This document shows, one piece after another, positions 51,457-60,686 of a stretch of 64,000 nucleotides of DNA. The position numbers were made by a program, and so were the translations under genes. The notes under the pieces were generated by a model. It was not told the DNA's origin, ran no database searches, and saw nothing but the letters and a program-made list of their open reading frames with translations. Position 1 is the first letter of the stretch. Each line of letters begins with the position of its first letter. Source of the DNA: Bermanella sp034112345 (lineage in GTDB: Bacteria > Pseudomonadota > Gammaproteobacteria > Pseudomonadales > Oceanobacteraceae); assembly GCA_034112345.1 (NCBI GenBank), contig JAWUVN010000065.1, forward strand, positions 1 to 64,000. The letters run 5' to 3'.

Positions 51457-53505
51457 TTAAAGGCTTGCAGCCAATTCAGATGCTAATTTTATGGCACGCT
51501 TAGCATCTAGTTCACCAGCAAACTCAGCGCCACCAACAAGATGTAGGCCAAAGTTTTGGTCACTATCGCTCTGTAATGCTTTATACAGCTTATTCACGCT
51601 TACTTGACCAGCACACAATACAATGTGATCAACATCCAAAACGCGTTGCTCAATAACGGCGCCTTCTTTGTCGCTGATCGTGATATGTAGGCCTTCATCA
51701 TCAATTTTGTCGTAACCTACACCAGCAATCATTTCTACTTGCTTCATTTTAACCGCTGCACGGTGTACCCAGCCCGACGTTTTATTTAGGCCGCGACCTA
51801 AAGACGTTGTTTTACGCTGAAGCATATAAACTTTACGAGGAGATGGTTCTATTTCCATTGGTTTAAGGCCACCAGCGGAAGTATTGTTAATATCCACGCC
51901 CCATTCTTTGAACCATGCTTCTTTATTAAGTGTTAAAGACTCGCCTTGAGGAGTTAGGTATTCACTTACATCAAAGCCAATGCCGCCAGCGCCCATAACA
52001 GCTACTTTACCGCCTAATTTTAGGTCTTGCCCTAGTAGTTCTTGGTAAGTCACTACTTTTTCGTGGTCAATGCCAGGCATGTTAGGAACGCGAGGCTCAA
52101 CCCCTGTAGAAATAATGATTTCATCAAACCCCGCATCTTTTAAATCGTCAGCTGTTACCCAAGTGTTTAATTTAAGATCGATATTATGTACTTCAATCAT
52201 CTTTTTGAAATAACGAATAGTTTCAGAAAACTCTTCTTTACCTGGAATCTTTGATGCAAATAAGAACTGGCCACCAATGGTGTCGCGTCCTTCAAACATG
52301 GTTACATTATGGCCACGTTTAGCAGCAACCGTAGCAGCGGCTAAGCCAGCAGGGCCCGAACCCACAACGGCAACTTTTTTCGCCATGTGTGTTGGTGTGT
52401 ATAGTAATTCTGTTTCATGGCAAGCACGCGGATTTACTAAACAGCTTGAACGTTGATTTTGGAAGGTATGGTCCAAACACGCTTGGTTACAAGCAATACA
52501 GGTATTGATTTCATCTGCACGGCCTTCAGCTGCTTTATTTACCCACTCACTATCTGCAAGAAAAGGGCGAGCCATAGAAACCATATCGGCTTGGCCGCTT
52601 GAAATGATGTCTTCAGCGGTATCGGGCATATTGATGCGGTTAGATGCTACAACAGGAATACTAACAGCGGCTTTAACTTTCGCAGTAGGGTCTGTAAAAG
52701 CAGCGCGAGGCACCGATGTTACGATGGTTGGAACGCGAGCTTCGTGCCAGCCAATACCACTGTTTAAAATAGTGACGCCTGCTTTTTCTAGTTCTTTAGC
52801 CAGAAGAATCACTTCTTCCATCGTAGAGCCACCTTCAACAAGGTCGATCATAGATAGGCGGAAGATGATAATAAAATTCTCGCCCACTTGCTGGCGAACG
52901 GTGCGCACAATTTCAAGTGCTAGGCGCATTCTATTTTCGTAAGAACCGCCAAATTCATCATCTCGAAGGTTGGTGCGTTTATTCAAAAACTGAGTAATCA
53001 AGTAGCCTTCAGAGCCCATGATCTCAACACCGTCATATCCTGCTTTTTGAGCAAGCTTGGCGCTTTTACCATATTGGCGAATGGTTTTGTAAACACCCTT
53101 AGTAGTCAATGCTTTTGGTTTGAATGGTGTAATCGGTGATTTAATGGCAGAAGGAGCAACGCTATAAGGGCTATATCCATAACGACCAGCATGTAAAAGC
53201 TGTAAACAGATCTTGCCATCAGCTTCATGTACCGCTGTGGTCACTTTTTTATGCATAGATACTTGTAAAAAACTGCTTAAGCGAGAGCCTAGTGCAACCA
53301 GTTCGCCACGACGGTTAGGTGAAAAGCCACCTGTAACCATTAGTCCGCAGCCACCGCGAGCACGTTCAGCAAAATACTCGGCTAATTGATTAAAGTGCCA
53401 AGGGCGATCCTCAAGGCCAGTGTGCATTGACCCCATCATTACGCGGTTTTTTAGGGTAGTAAACCCAAGGTCTAGTGGGGCAAGCAAGTTTGGATATTGG
53501 CTCAT
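51457..53505 (-). CDS. fadH: 2,4-dienoyl-CoA reductase (NADPH)
   Basis: 682 residues, similar in length to E. coli FadH (672). It reduces the double bonds of polyunsaturated acyl-CoAs with NADPH through FMN, a 4Fe-4S cluster and FAD. An N-terminal Old Yellow Enzyme barrel (LLAPLDLGFTTLKNRVMMGSMHTGLED; LQLLHAGRYGYSP) is followed by the cluster cysteines Cys336, Cys339, Cys343 and Cys355 (CIACNQAC and SSCLVNP). Then come an FAD/NADPH domain with VAVVGSGPAGLAAATVA and a second GxGxxG motif in VAVMGAGGIGFDV. Complete and intact. Its 5' side shares a 248-base region with the flagellin gene. Confidence 0.95.
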   Translation of the reverse strand: MSQYPNLLAPLDLGFTTLKNRVMMGSMHTGLEDRPWHFNQLAEYFAERARGGCGLMVTGGFSPNRRGELVALGSRLSSFLQVSMHKKVTTAVHEADGKICLQLLHAGRYGYSPYSVAPSAIKSPITPFKPKALTTKGVYKTIRQYGKSAKLAQKAGYDGVEIMGSEGYLITQFLNKRTNLRDDEFGGSYENRMRLALEIVRTVRQQVGENFIIIFRLSMIDLVEGGSTMEEVILLAKELEKAGVTILNSGIGWHEARVPTIVTSVPRAAFTDPTAKVKAAVSIPVVASNRINMPDTAEDIISSGQADMVSMARPFLADSEWVNKAAEGRADEINTCIACNQACLDHTFQNQRSSCLVNPRACHETELLYTPTHMAKKVAVVGSGPAGLAAATVAAKRGHNVTMFEGRDTIGGQFLFASKIPGKEEFSETIRYFKKMIEVHNIDLKLNTWVTADDLKDAGFDEIIISTGVEPRVPNMPGIDHEKVVTYQELLGQDLKLGGKVAVMGAGGIGFDVSEYLTPQGESLTLNKEAWFKEWGVDINNTSAGGLKPMEIEPSPRKVYMLQRKTTSLGRGLNKTSGWVHRAAVKMKQVEMIAGVGYDKIDDEGLHITISDKEGAVIEQRVLDVDHIVLCAGQVSVNKLYKALQSDSDQNFGLHLVGGAEFAGELDAKRAIKLASELAASL

Positions 53506-53753
53506 TAAAACACTCTCATTTTGTTATAGGGCAAATATAAGGGCCATTGCCCTTAACGTAAATGACCCAGCAGCGCAATTCACTGATTAAACTGCGCAAA
53601 CTTGATGCTTGCCCATATTCAATAACGATCTGACTTCCAATCAGTCTAGCTGCTTTTAATTATTGGCGATGTCCTCAGTGAAAAAGCTATGATTGGTTAT
53701 TATGCATGCTACGTGTTTTTTTAAAGAATTAACGAACCTGAGGCGATTACAAA

Positions 53754-54539
53754 ATGAACATTAGTCCTTTAATTAATGCATCGAGTTCTTTAAATCAGGC
53801 GCAATCAGGTAAAGGTACTCAGTTAGAAAGACTGGCCAGTGGCAGTCGTATTAACAGTGCAAAAGATGATGCTGCAGGGTTAGCCATTAGTACAAAGCTG
53901 GAAACACAAGATCGATCAATGCAAGCGGCTTTAAGGAACACCTTAGATGGCACGTCTCGTATTCAGGTTGAAAGTGGTGCCTTATCTTCAGTAACCGAAG
54001 ATTTACAGCGAATACGGGAGCTCAAAGTCCAGCAAGGTAACGGCATACTAAATGATCAAGATAAAGCCGCTATTCAAAGCGAAATTAATCAGCGAACCGA
54101 TACTATTAAAAGTGTATTTTCAGATACCCAGTTTAATCAAAGGCCTGTATTTGAAGACGGTGAATTAGGTTTTCAAACAGGGCCTAATCCAGGTGATAAA
54201 ATAGACTTGAGTACTAAGGATTTGGCATCAAGTTTTGAATCGCTGGGCATAACAGAGGGTGCGGTGCTTTCAATTGAACAAATTGATGAAGCGTTAGCCC
54301 AAGTTGGAAGTCGTCAAAGTGAACTAGGCGCTACCGAAAACCGCTTATCTTCAAATGTTCAGTTTCTTGAGCTCAAAAGCGAAAACAATCAGGCTGCCAA
54401 TAGCCGAATTAAGGATACAGACTTTGCTCAGGCCACGTCAGAAAAAACAAAGATGGATATTTTAGAGCGAGTAGCTATTAGTGTTCAAAGCCAAGCCAAT
54501 GCATCATCAAAGTTTGCATTGAAGCTGCTTCAAGATTGA
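53754..54539 (+). CDS. Short, divergent orphan flagellin
   Basis: 261 residues, only the conserved D0/D1 parts of flagellin. The N-terminal half has [34 protein letters not shown], matching the canonical [20 protein letters not shown]; the C-terminal half has [10 protein letters not shown]-like [20 protein letters not shown] and [21 protein letters not shown], ending in [14 protein letters not shown]. The hypervariable D2/D3 region is essentially missing. The start ([18 protein letters not shown]) differs from the usual MALTVNTN. No chaperone, cap, hook or other flagellar gene is nearby. GAGGCGATTACAAA precedes the ATG. I found no convincing sigma-28 promoter. It may be a minor filament component or a flagellin-like structural protein. 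Confidence 0.82.
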   Translation: [261 protein letters not shown]

Positions 54540-54640
54540 TTTAAATACAAGTATATAGACTTTTTCGTTTAGTAATTATGCTGCTTTGCTATACTATATT
54601 ATTCAATCTTCAGTACTGAAAACAGTTAAGTAGGATGTAA

Positions 54641-57280
54641 ATGGGCAAGGCTAGCCCCCATTCAAGAATAAATACTTTCGACAGATCGAAAAAATCCAGG
54701 GACGTAGCGGCTAATTACCTATTGCGTACAGTTGCCTGTTTGGTAGTTTTTGCTTTGCACATGAGTTTGCTTTGGCAAGATAATAACCTTCCTTATGGTC
54801 TTTGGGTCATCATTCTCTTCCACTGTCTTGTGTATCCCACGGTTGTATATTACCTATCCTCTACCGCATCAGATGAAGTTCGAAACATAAAAATTGATAA
54901 TTTTTTGTATGCCTTTTGTTGCGCAATTTGGGGGTTTAATTTCTTTCTTTTAGCCGTATTTATCAGTACGTCAAATATGAGTAATTTATCGGCTGGTGGA
55001 CGCCCCTTGTTCTTTAAAGGCCTTATATTGCAAGTTATTGGCTTTCTTGTCGGAGGCATAGTTGCCGGTCTGTATTATCGTCCTGAGTTATCAAATTTTA
55101 GCATGGCAATTACCACGGTAGGTCTGTTGTTCTATACCGGCAGTTTAGGCTTGGTGATCAGTCGAATAAATTCCAGTTTACGTAATAACAAGCAGAAGCT
55201 TGAAGATAGAAAAGCTTATTTAGAGCGAATGAATGAGCTAGCTTTATCTGTAAACAGTACATTAGATCTAGATACAATCATGAAGGGGTTGATGAAGACC
55301 TTAGAGTCTTTGTATCCGTTTGAATCCCTGTATGTTATTTCAAAGTTGCCAGATAATAGAACGTATAAAATTGTGGGCGCATATGGCAGTGCAGTAACAG
55401 ATTATGAAGAGCTAACCTTTAAAGAGTTAGAGCTGGACATAGAGCAAGATGCTAATAGTGTGTTTGTTACTGGTATCGAACAAAATCGTATTATTAATAT
55501 ACCAAGGCTAAAAGCTGCTGAAATCGAATCAAGTTCTGAGCTTGATAAACTTTTATATAATATCAAGCCTAGCCGATCTATTTGTTATTTTCCTGTTCAG
55601 GTAGGCGGGCAGGTTATAGCTGGAGTTGCTTTTATAAATTATCAAAAATCTTTTGATCTTAAAGAAGCTGATCTTACATTAATTAGCGAATGTTTAGTAC
55701 AAGTAGGAACGGCTATAAAAAATGTGTCAATGTATGAAATTGCTGAACAAGCGAGAAAAAAAGCCGAAGAAAGCGAGCAGGCCAAAGGCCGATTTTTAGC
55801 GAATATGAGTCATGAAATTCGAACACCCATGACAGCCATAATTGGCTACAGCGAAGCCATGCTAGATGAGTCGTTGACTAAGAGTAATAGAGAGAAATTT
55901 GCTAATACTATAATTAGAAGCAGTCGACACTTGTTAACGGTAATTAACGATATCTTAGATATATCTAAAATTGAATCCAGTAAAATAGATGTCGAAACTA
56001 TGGATGTTGAAATGGCGACCATCATCAGTGATTTAGATGATTACGTTAGGCAGCAAACTAAAGAGAAGGGTTTAAGCTACCAATTACAAATACAATACCC
56101 ATTACCCAGTGTGGTGCAGGCAGACCCAACTCGATTAAAACAAATTTTATTTAATCTAACCAATAATGCGGTTAAATTTACCAAAGATGGTTGGGTTAAA
56201 ATTGAAATTTCGTATGCTTATGAAAAAATGATTTTCAGTGTTGAAGACAGCGGTATAGGGCTAGATCAAGAAGAGAAAAGTCGTTTGTTCAGTGCTTTTA
56301 CCCAAGCTGATACGTCTACAACTCGGTTATTTGGTGGGTCTGGTTTAGGTTTGTATATCTCAAAGAACCTAGCCCATTTGATGGGTGGCGAACTAACAGT
56401 TGAAAGCGAAAAGGGGATCGGTAGTTGCTTTACCCTAATAATTGGCGGTGGTGAGAATGCATCCTCTTCCTATATTCAAACAGCAGGCATGCTCACTCAA
56501 TTAATGGATGAGTATAAGTCGCAACAAAAAACACAATTCATACCCAAATTAACCGGTAAGGTACTGTTGGCTGAAGATAATCCAGATAATCAGTTATTGG
56601 TTAAGCGATTGATTAATGCCGCCGGTGTAGAAGTAGTGATTGTAGATGATGGTTTGCAAGCTCTAGATAAGATTGCAAAGGAGTCATTTGATCTCGTACT
56701 TCTTGATATGCAAATGCCCAATATGGGAGGTGAAGAAGCCGCTCAGAAAATGCGTAAAAAAGGCATACAAACACCTTTGGTTGCGTTCACTGCAAATGTT
56801 ATGAAGCACCAAGTGGATCAGTATATTGAAAACGGTTTTAATCAGGTAGTCGAAAAGCCGATCTCTCATGATCAGCTATATACAGCTATGCAATTATACT
56901 TACCGGCACAAGAAGGCATTGGTTCAGTATTAATTGTTGAAGATAATTTAGTTAATCAACAGATCATGCAGCGCTTAGTCAAAAAAGCGAACCCACAAGT
57001 GACGATATTGACCGCTGATAATGGTTATGAAGCGATTAAGGTGTGTGAGGAGCACACCGTCAATCTTATTTTTATGGATATGGAAATGCCGGTTATGGGA
57101 GGGTTAGAAGCCACCGAAAAATTGCGAGCTTTAAGGGTTGAAGCGCCTATTTATATGATCACAGGGCATGTAGATACTCAGCATAAGCAGCAATCACTAG
57201 ATGCAGGAGCAGATGGCTATCTAGTGAAACCTGTCGATAAAGAACATTTATACTCTTTAATACACCATATTTTTTCATAA
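54641..57280 (+). CDS. Hybrid sensor kinase: MASE2-GAF-HisKA-HATPase-REC-REC
   Basis: 879 residues. Residues ~25-180 form a multi-helix membrane region resembling MASE2 (FHCLVYPTVVYYLSS, SAGGRPLFFKGL). A GAF domain follows (~195-365), then HisKA with His391 in MSHEIRTPM, a HATPase domain (NLTNNAVKFTKDG, GLGLYISKNLAHLMGG), and two receivers with Asp689 (LLDMQMPN) and Asp813 (FMDMEMPV). No Hpt domain is attached, so phosphate should flow to a separate Hpt protein. Sited 101 bases after the flagellin gene; a functional link is only suggested by position. The MASE2 call is from pattern recognition. Confidence 0.85.
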   Translation: MGKASPHSRINTFDRSKKSRDVAANYLLRTVACLVVFALHMSLLWQDNNLPYGLWVIILFHCLVYPTVVYYLSSTASDEVRNIKIDNFLYAFCCAIWGFNFFLLAVFISTSNMSNLSAGGRPLFFKGLILQVIGFLVGGIVAGLYYRPELSNFSMAITTVGLLFYTGSLGLVISRINSSLRNNKQKLEDRKAYLERMNELALSVNSTLDLDTIMKGLMKTLESLYPFESLYVISKLPDNRTYKIVGAYGSAVTDYEELTFKELELDIEQDANSVFVTGIEQNRIINIPRLKAAEIESSSELDKLLYNIKPSRSICYFPVQVGGQVIAGVAFINYQKSFDLKEADLTLISECLVQVGTAIKNVSMYEIAEQARKKAEESEQAKGRFLANMSHEIRTPMTAIIGYSEAMLDESLTKSNREKFANTIIRSSRHLLTVINDILDISKIESSKIDVETMDVEMATIISDLDDYVRQQTKEKGLSYQLQIQYPLPSVVQADPTRLKQILFNLTNNAVKFTKDGWVKIEISYAYEKMIFSVEDSGIGLDQEEKSRLFSAFTQADTSTTRLFGGSGLGLYISKNLAHLMGGELTVESEKGIGSCFTLIIGGGENASSSYIQTAGMLTQLMDEYKSQQKTQFIPKLTGKVLLAEDNPDNQLLVKRLINAAGVEVVIVDDGLQALDKIAKESFDLVLLDMQMPNMGGEEAAQKMRKKGIQTPLVAFTANVMKHQVDQYIENGFNQVVEKPISHDQLYTAMQLYLPAQEGIGSVLIVEDNLVNQQIMQRLVKKANPQVTILTADNGYEAIKVCEEHTVNLIFMDMEMPVMGGLEATEKLRALRVEAPIYMITGHVDTQHKQQSLDAGADGYLVKPVDKEHLYSLIHHIFS

Positions 57281-57312
57281 CCCAATTTAGACCTTCTAAT
57301 CTTGTTCTTGAA

Positions 57313-57337
57313 ATGGATATGGTTCATACATATCCAT
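57313..57337. repeat. Nine-base inverted repeat downstream of the hybrid kinase gene
   Basis: ATGGATATG (57313-57321) pairs with CATATCCAT (57329-57337), 7-base loop, then an AT-rich stretch before the molybdopterin gene. Either a weak terminator or an operator for the downstream gene. Confidence 0.45.
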
Positions 57338-57400
57338 AATAAATGTTCATTTTCTATTTTTGTATAAGCTGTGTAACCTGACTGTATTGAGGGGAGCTGT

Positions 57401-59536
57401 ATGACAAAAATAAAAACACACTATCGAACCTGTAATCTTTGCGAAGCCATGTGTGGCGTAAAAATTGAACATGAAGGCAGTAAAATACTGTCTATTAAAG
57501 GGGATGAAAAAGATCCCTTTAGCAAAGGCCATATTTGTCCAAAAGCCACCGCATTACAAGACCTTTACGAAGACCCTGATCGTTTAAGAAAACCGATTGA
57601 AAAAACCGAAAACGGTTGGAAAGAAATAAGCTGGAAAGAGGCATTTAAAAAATCCGCAAAAGGCTTACAGGGAATTCAACAGCAGCACGGTCAAAATGCA
57701 CTGGGCATATATTTAGGCAACCCTAATACCCATAACCTGGGTAGTTCATTAACCATGAAAGAGCTACTTAACGGCTTTAAAACTCAAAATAGATTTACCG
57801 CCACCTCAGTAGACCAATTACCCCATCATATTATTGCTCATCATTTATTTGGCCATCAATTACGTATACCTGTGCCAGATATAAACCGTACTGACTACAT
57901 GTTAATAATTGGTGCAAACCCTGTCGCATCAAATGGCAGTATCATGACGGTCGCGGGTGTAAAAGATAAATTAAAAGGCATCAAAAAAAGAAACGGTAAA
58001 GTTGTCGTCATCGACCCAAGACGAACAGAAACAGCTCAAATTGCATCAGAGCACCATTTTATAAAGCCGGGTTCTGATGTTTTATTATTGTTGGCTATGA
58101 CGAATGAAGTGTTTAAGAAAAAATTAATTAAGCCAAATAGAATGCTTGATTTGGCAGCAGGTTTTGAATCGATAGAAACTTTGGTTAAGAATTACAGTTG
58201 TGAATATGCTGAGCAACACACTGGAATACAAGCAGGTGTCATTAGGCAGCTAGTTAAAGAGTTAAGTGAAAACCCTAAAGCCGTTATCTATGGTCGCATG
58301 GGTGTAAGCGTGCAAGAGTTTGGATTACTCAGCCAGTATTTAATCATGGTACTGAATATATTACTGGGTAATTTGGATGAAGAAGGTGGGATGATGTTTG
58401 CAACGCCAGCAGCTGATCCCGTTGCGGTAAGCGGCCCGGGTTACTTTGCTAAGCGACACAGTCGTGTAAGAAATTTACCCGATTTTAATGGTGAATTTCC
58501 TGTGGCTACCTTGGCCGATGAAATTCTCACGCCAGGTGAGGGTCAAATTAAAGCCATGTTGTGTGTGGCAGGTAATCCAGTATTAAGCACGCCAAATGGT
58601 ACAAAGCTGGATACGGCATTGGAATCGGTTGATTTTATGGTCAGTGTTGATGGCTATTTAAATGAAACAAGTCGCCATGCGAATATTATATTACCGCCAG
58701 TATCAGCCATTGAACGTGACCACTATGATTTAGCATTTCATAACTTAGCCGTACATAATACGGCTAAATTCTCAAAAGCTTTTTACCCCGAAAAAGGCAG
58801 TAAACACGATTGGCAAATATTTTTAAATTTAGTGAAACACCTAGATAAAAAAGTACCTTTAACACAAAAAATAATACGTAAGATTACCCTGTTAAATGGG
58901 CCTAACTTTATGCTGAATGTATTGTTGAAACGTAGTAGCTATAAAGGCATGTCATTAAGTGCATTGAAAAAAGCACCGCACGGTATCGATCTGGGGCCAT
59001 TGCAATCCATATTCCCCAAAGGCATTAAAAACAAAGATAAAAAAATTCACTTGCACACAGATTTCTATTTTTCAGACTTATCCAGAGTGGATCAGCACTT
59101 TGAAAGTAAGGCTGTTATCAGTTTAGAGTCTGAAGGTATTCTAATTGGCAGGCGTCATGTGCGCAGCAACAATTCTTGGCTTCATAACAGTAAGCGCTTA
59201 GTCAAAGGTAAAAACAGATGCACCTTACTGATGCATCCTGATCACGCAGTGGCAGTGGGGATTCAAGAGGGAGATATGGTTAAGGTCACATCAGCCGTCA
59301 ACAGTGTTGAGATCGTGGCGCAAATCAGTGATGAGATCATGCCAGGGGTTGTCAGTATCCCGCATGGGTTTGGGCATAACCGAAAAGGCACAGCAATGAA
59401 AATAGCTGAAGCGCATGCAGGTGTCAGTGTGAATGACTTAACCGATGAAAACCTATTGGATGAGCTGAGTGGCAATGCTGCTGTGAATGGTGTTCCAGTT
59501 AAATTAAGCCTGATTAAATCATCGCAAGTCGCTTAA
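57401..59536 (+). CDS. Molybdopterin-dependent oxidoreductase with N-terminal 4Fe-4S site
   Basis: 711 residues of the DMSO-reductase/formate-dehydrogenase superfamily. The N-terminal cluster motif is Cys11-x2-Cys14-x3-Cys18-x27-Cys46. Then the Mo-bis-MGD domain includes YLGNPNTHNLGSS, IIGANPVASNGSIMT, VVIDPRRTETAQIA, and a C-terminal MoCo-dinucleotide domain (LMHPDHAVAVGIQEGDMVKVTS, GVVSIPHGFGHNR). It lacks a Tat signal, so it is cytoplasmic. No electron-transfer subunit, membrane anchor or chaperone is adjacent. Substrate unknown; the metal ligand position is not a visible Cys or Sec. GAGGGGAGCTGT precedes the ATG. An SDR dehydrogenase follows 95 bases later. Confidence 0.88.
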   Translation: MTKIKTHYRTCNLCEAMCGVKIEHEGSKILSIKGDEKDPFSKGHICPKATALQDLYEDPDRLRKPIEKTENGWKEISWKEAFKKSAKGLQGIQQQHGQNALGIYLGNPNTHNLGSSLTMKELLNGFKTQNRFTATSVDQLPHHIIAHHLFGHQLRIPVPDINRTDYMLIIGANPVASNGSIMTVAGVKDKLKGIKKRNGKVVVIDPRRTETAQIASEHHFIKPGSDVLLLLAMTNEVFKKKLIKPNRMLDLAAGFESIETLVKNYSCEYAEQHTGIQAGVIRQLVKELSENPKAVIYGRMGVSVQEFGLLSQYLIMVLNILLGNLDEEGGMMFATPAADPVAVSGPGYFAKRHSRVRNLPDFNGEFPVATLADEILTPGEGQIKAMLCVAGNPVLSTPNGTKLDTALESVDFMVSVDGYLNETSRHANIILPPVSAIERDHYDLAFHNLAVHNTAKFSKAFYPEKGSKHDWQIFLNLVKHLDKKVPLTQKIIRKITLLNGPNFMLNVLLKRSSYKGMSLSALKKAPHGIDLGPLQSIFPKGIKNKDKKIHLHTDFYFSDLSRVDQHFESKAVISLESEGILIGRRHVRSNNSWLHNSKRLVKGKNRCTLLMHPDHAVAVGIQEGDMVKVTSAVNSVEIVAQISDEIMPGVVSIPHGFGHNRKGTAMKIAEAHAGVSVNDLTDENLLDELSGNAAVNGVPVKLSLIKSSQVA

Positions 59537-59631
59537 TCACACATGTTTTGATCACTATACACATGGTGTAAATCCACTTATGGATTTATGCTATGGATAT
59601 AAATCAAAACAGTTAATTAGCAGGGTAAGCC

Positions 59632-60408
59632 ATGGATTTACAAAACAAAATTGCCATCGTGACAGGCGGTGCATCTGGGTTAGGCTTAGCAGCCAGTGCC
59701 GCATTAATTGAGCAGGGTGCAAAAGTATGCATCTTTGATTTTAATGAACAAACAGCCGCTGAAGCCGTGGCGCAATTGGGTGCTGAAAACGCAACCTTTG
59801 CAGCCGTGAATGTGACAGATGAAGCATCAGTACAAGCAGGCATTGATCATTGCATCAAAACCTTTAATGAACTGCATGTGGTACTTAACTGCGCAGGCAT
59901 CGGTCCACCAGAAAAAGTGATCAACCGCGAAGGCGAGCCACTGCCATTAGAAAACTTTAAGCGCATTGTGGATGTAAACATGTTTGGTACGTTTAACGTA
60001 TTAAGCAAAGCCGCTGCTGTTATGGCAAAGCAAAATCCAATCAATGATGATAACGGCCGTGGAGTTGTGATTAACGTAGCGTCAGTGGCCGCGTTTGATG
60101 GACAAATTGGTCAACCTGCTTATGCCGCCAGTAAAGCAGGTATTGTGGGTATGGCACTGCCAATCGCCCGAGAGTTTGCCCGTTACGGCATTCGTGTGAA
60201 TACCATTGCACCGGGTTTGTTTAAAACGCCATTAGCCGAAAGTCTAGGCGAAAAAGTAGTGGAAGCATTGGGTAACAGTGTTGAATACCCTAAACGTTTG
60301 GGCGATCCAAAAGAGTTTGGCAAGCTCGTGGTTCAAATGGCCGAAAACGATTACTTAAATGGCGAAGTGATTCGCTTAGATGGAGCCATTAGAATGCAAG
60401 CTCGCTAG
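59632..60408 (+). CDS. SDR dehydrogenase, 3-hydroxyacyl-CoA dehydrogenase type 2-like
   Basis: 258 residues, classical short-chain dehydrogenase. TGGASGLG (11-18) binds NAD(H); LNCAGIGPPE, the catalytic Ser151 in NVASVAAF, and Tyr164/Lys168 in YAASK follow. The sequence with IGPPEKVINREGEPLPLENF and APGLFKTPL resembles the 17-beta-HSD10/3-hydroxyacyl-CoA dehydrogenase II group that oxidises short-chain 3-hydroxyacyl-CoA. That would suit the beta-oxidation genes of this region. GCAGGGTAAGCC precedes the ATG. Confidence 0.88.
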   Translation: MDLQNKIAIVTGGASGLGLAASAALIEQGAKVCIFDFNEQTAAEAVAQLGAENATFAAVNVTDEASVQAGIDHCIKTFNELHVVLNCAGIGPPEKVINREGEPLPLENFKRIVDVNMFGTFNVLSKAAAVMAKQNPINDDNGRGVVINVASVAAFDGQIGQPAYAASKAGIVGMALPIAREFARYGIRVNTIAPGLFKTPLAESLGEKVVEALGNSVEYPKRLGDPKEFGKLVVQMAENDYLNGEVIRLDGAIRMQAR

Positions 60409-60439
60409 GTTTAATCTACTTCTAATTTGTATTGATAAT

Positions 60440-60482
60440 AAAGGCCGATTCGTATTGTGAAATGTGACTCGGCTTTTTTTGT
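60440..60482 (+). terminator. Intrinsic terminator after the SDR gene
   Basis: AAAGGCCGA (60440-60448) pairs with TCGGCTTTT (60469-60477) with one G-T wobble, 20-base loop, followed by a T-run ending at 60480. Confidence 0.75.
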
Positions 60483-60597
60483 ACGTGATTATTAAGTTGA
60501 ATATTTTTGTTTGCGGATTTTTTGTTAATTTGGAGGTTGTAGTGGCGAACTAAGTCTGGCCACAGTTTAAGAGGTTTTTTAGTCGATCTATTGAGCC

Positions 60598-60638
60598 TCA
60601 TAGGATAATCAATGGTATTACCATTGATTATCCTATGA
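60598..60638. repeat. 41-bp near-perfect palindrome between the SDR and metR genes
   Basis: An 18-bp perfect stem (60598-60615 with 60621-60638) plus one more T-A pair, leaving a three-base loop ATT. It lies 50 bases from the metR stop, beyond the preceding terminator. Neither strand has a T-tail, so it is not a canonical terminator. It could be a transcript-protecting hairpin or a protein-binding site. Confidence 0.75.
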
Positions 60639-60686
60639 TTGATCACATCAATTTAAGCACTATTAATAAGCAATAGTGTTTTTTCT

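Noticed and set aside
52505..52942. 145-residue plus-strand frame opposite fadH
   Set aside because: Antisense of conserved fadH barrel codons; no known domain or ribosome site.
53581..53630. TAAA...GCCCATA as a sigma-28 promoter for the flagellin gene
   Set aside because: The spacing is about 19 bases where 15 is required and the -10 element fits poorly.
60422..60646. 74-residue minus-strand frame downstream of the SDR gene
   Set aside because: It spans the SDR terminator and the 41-bp palindrome and has a low-complexity Asn/Lys-rich product.
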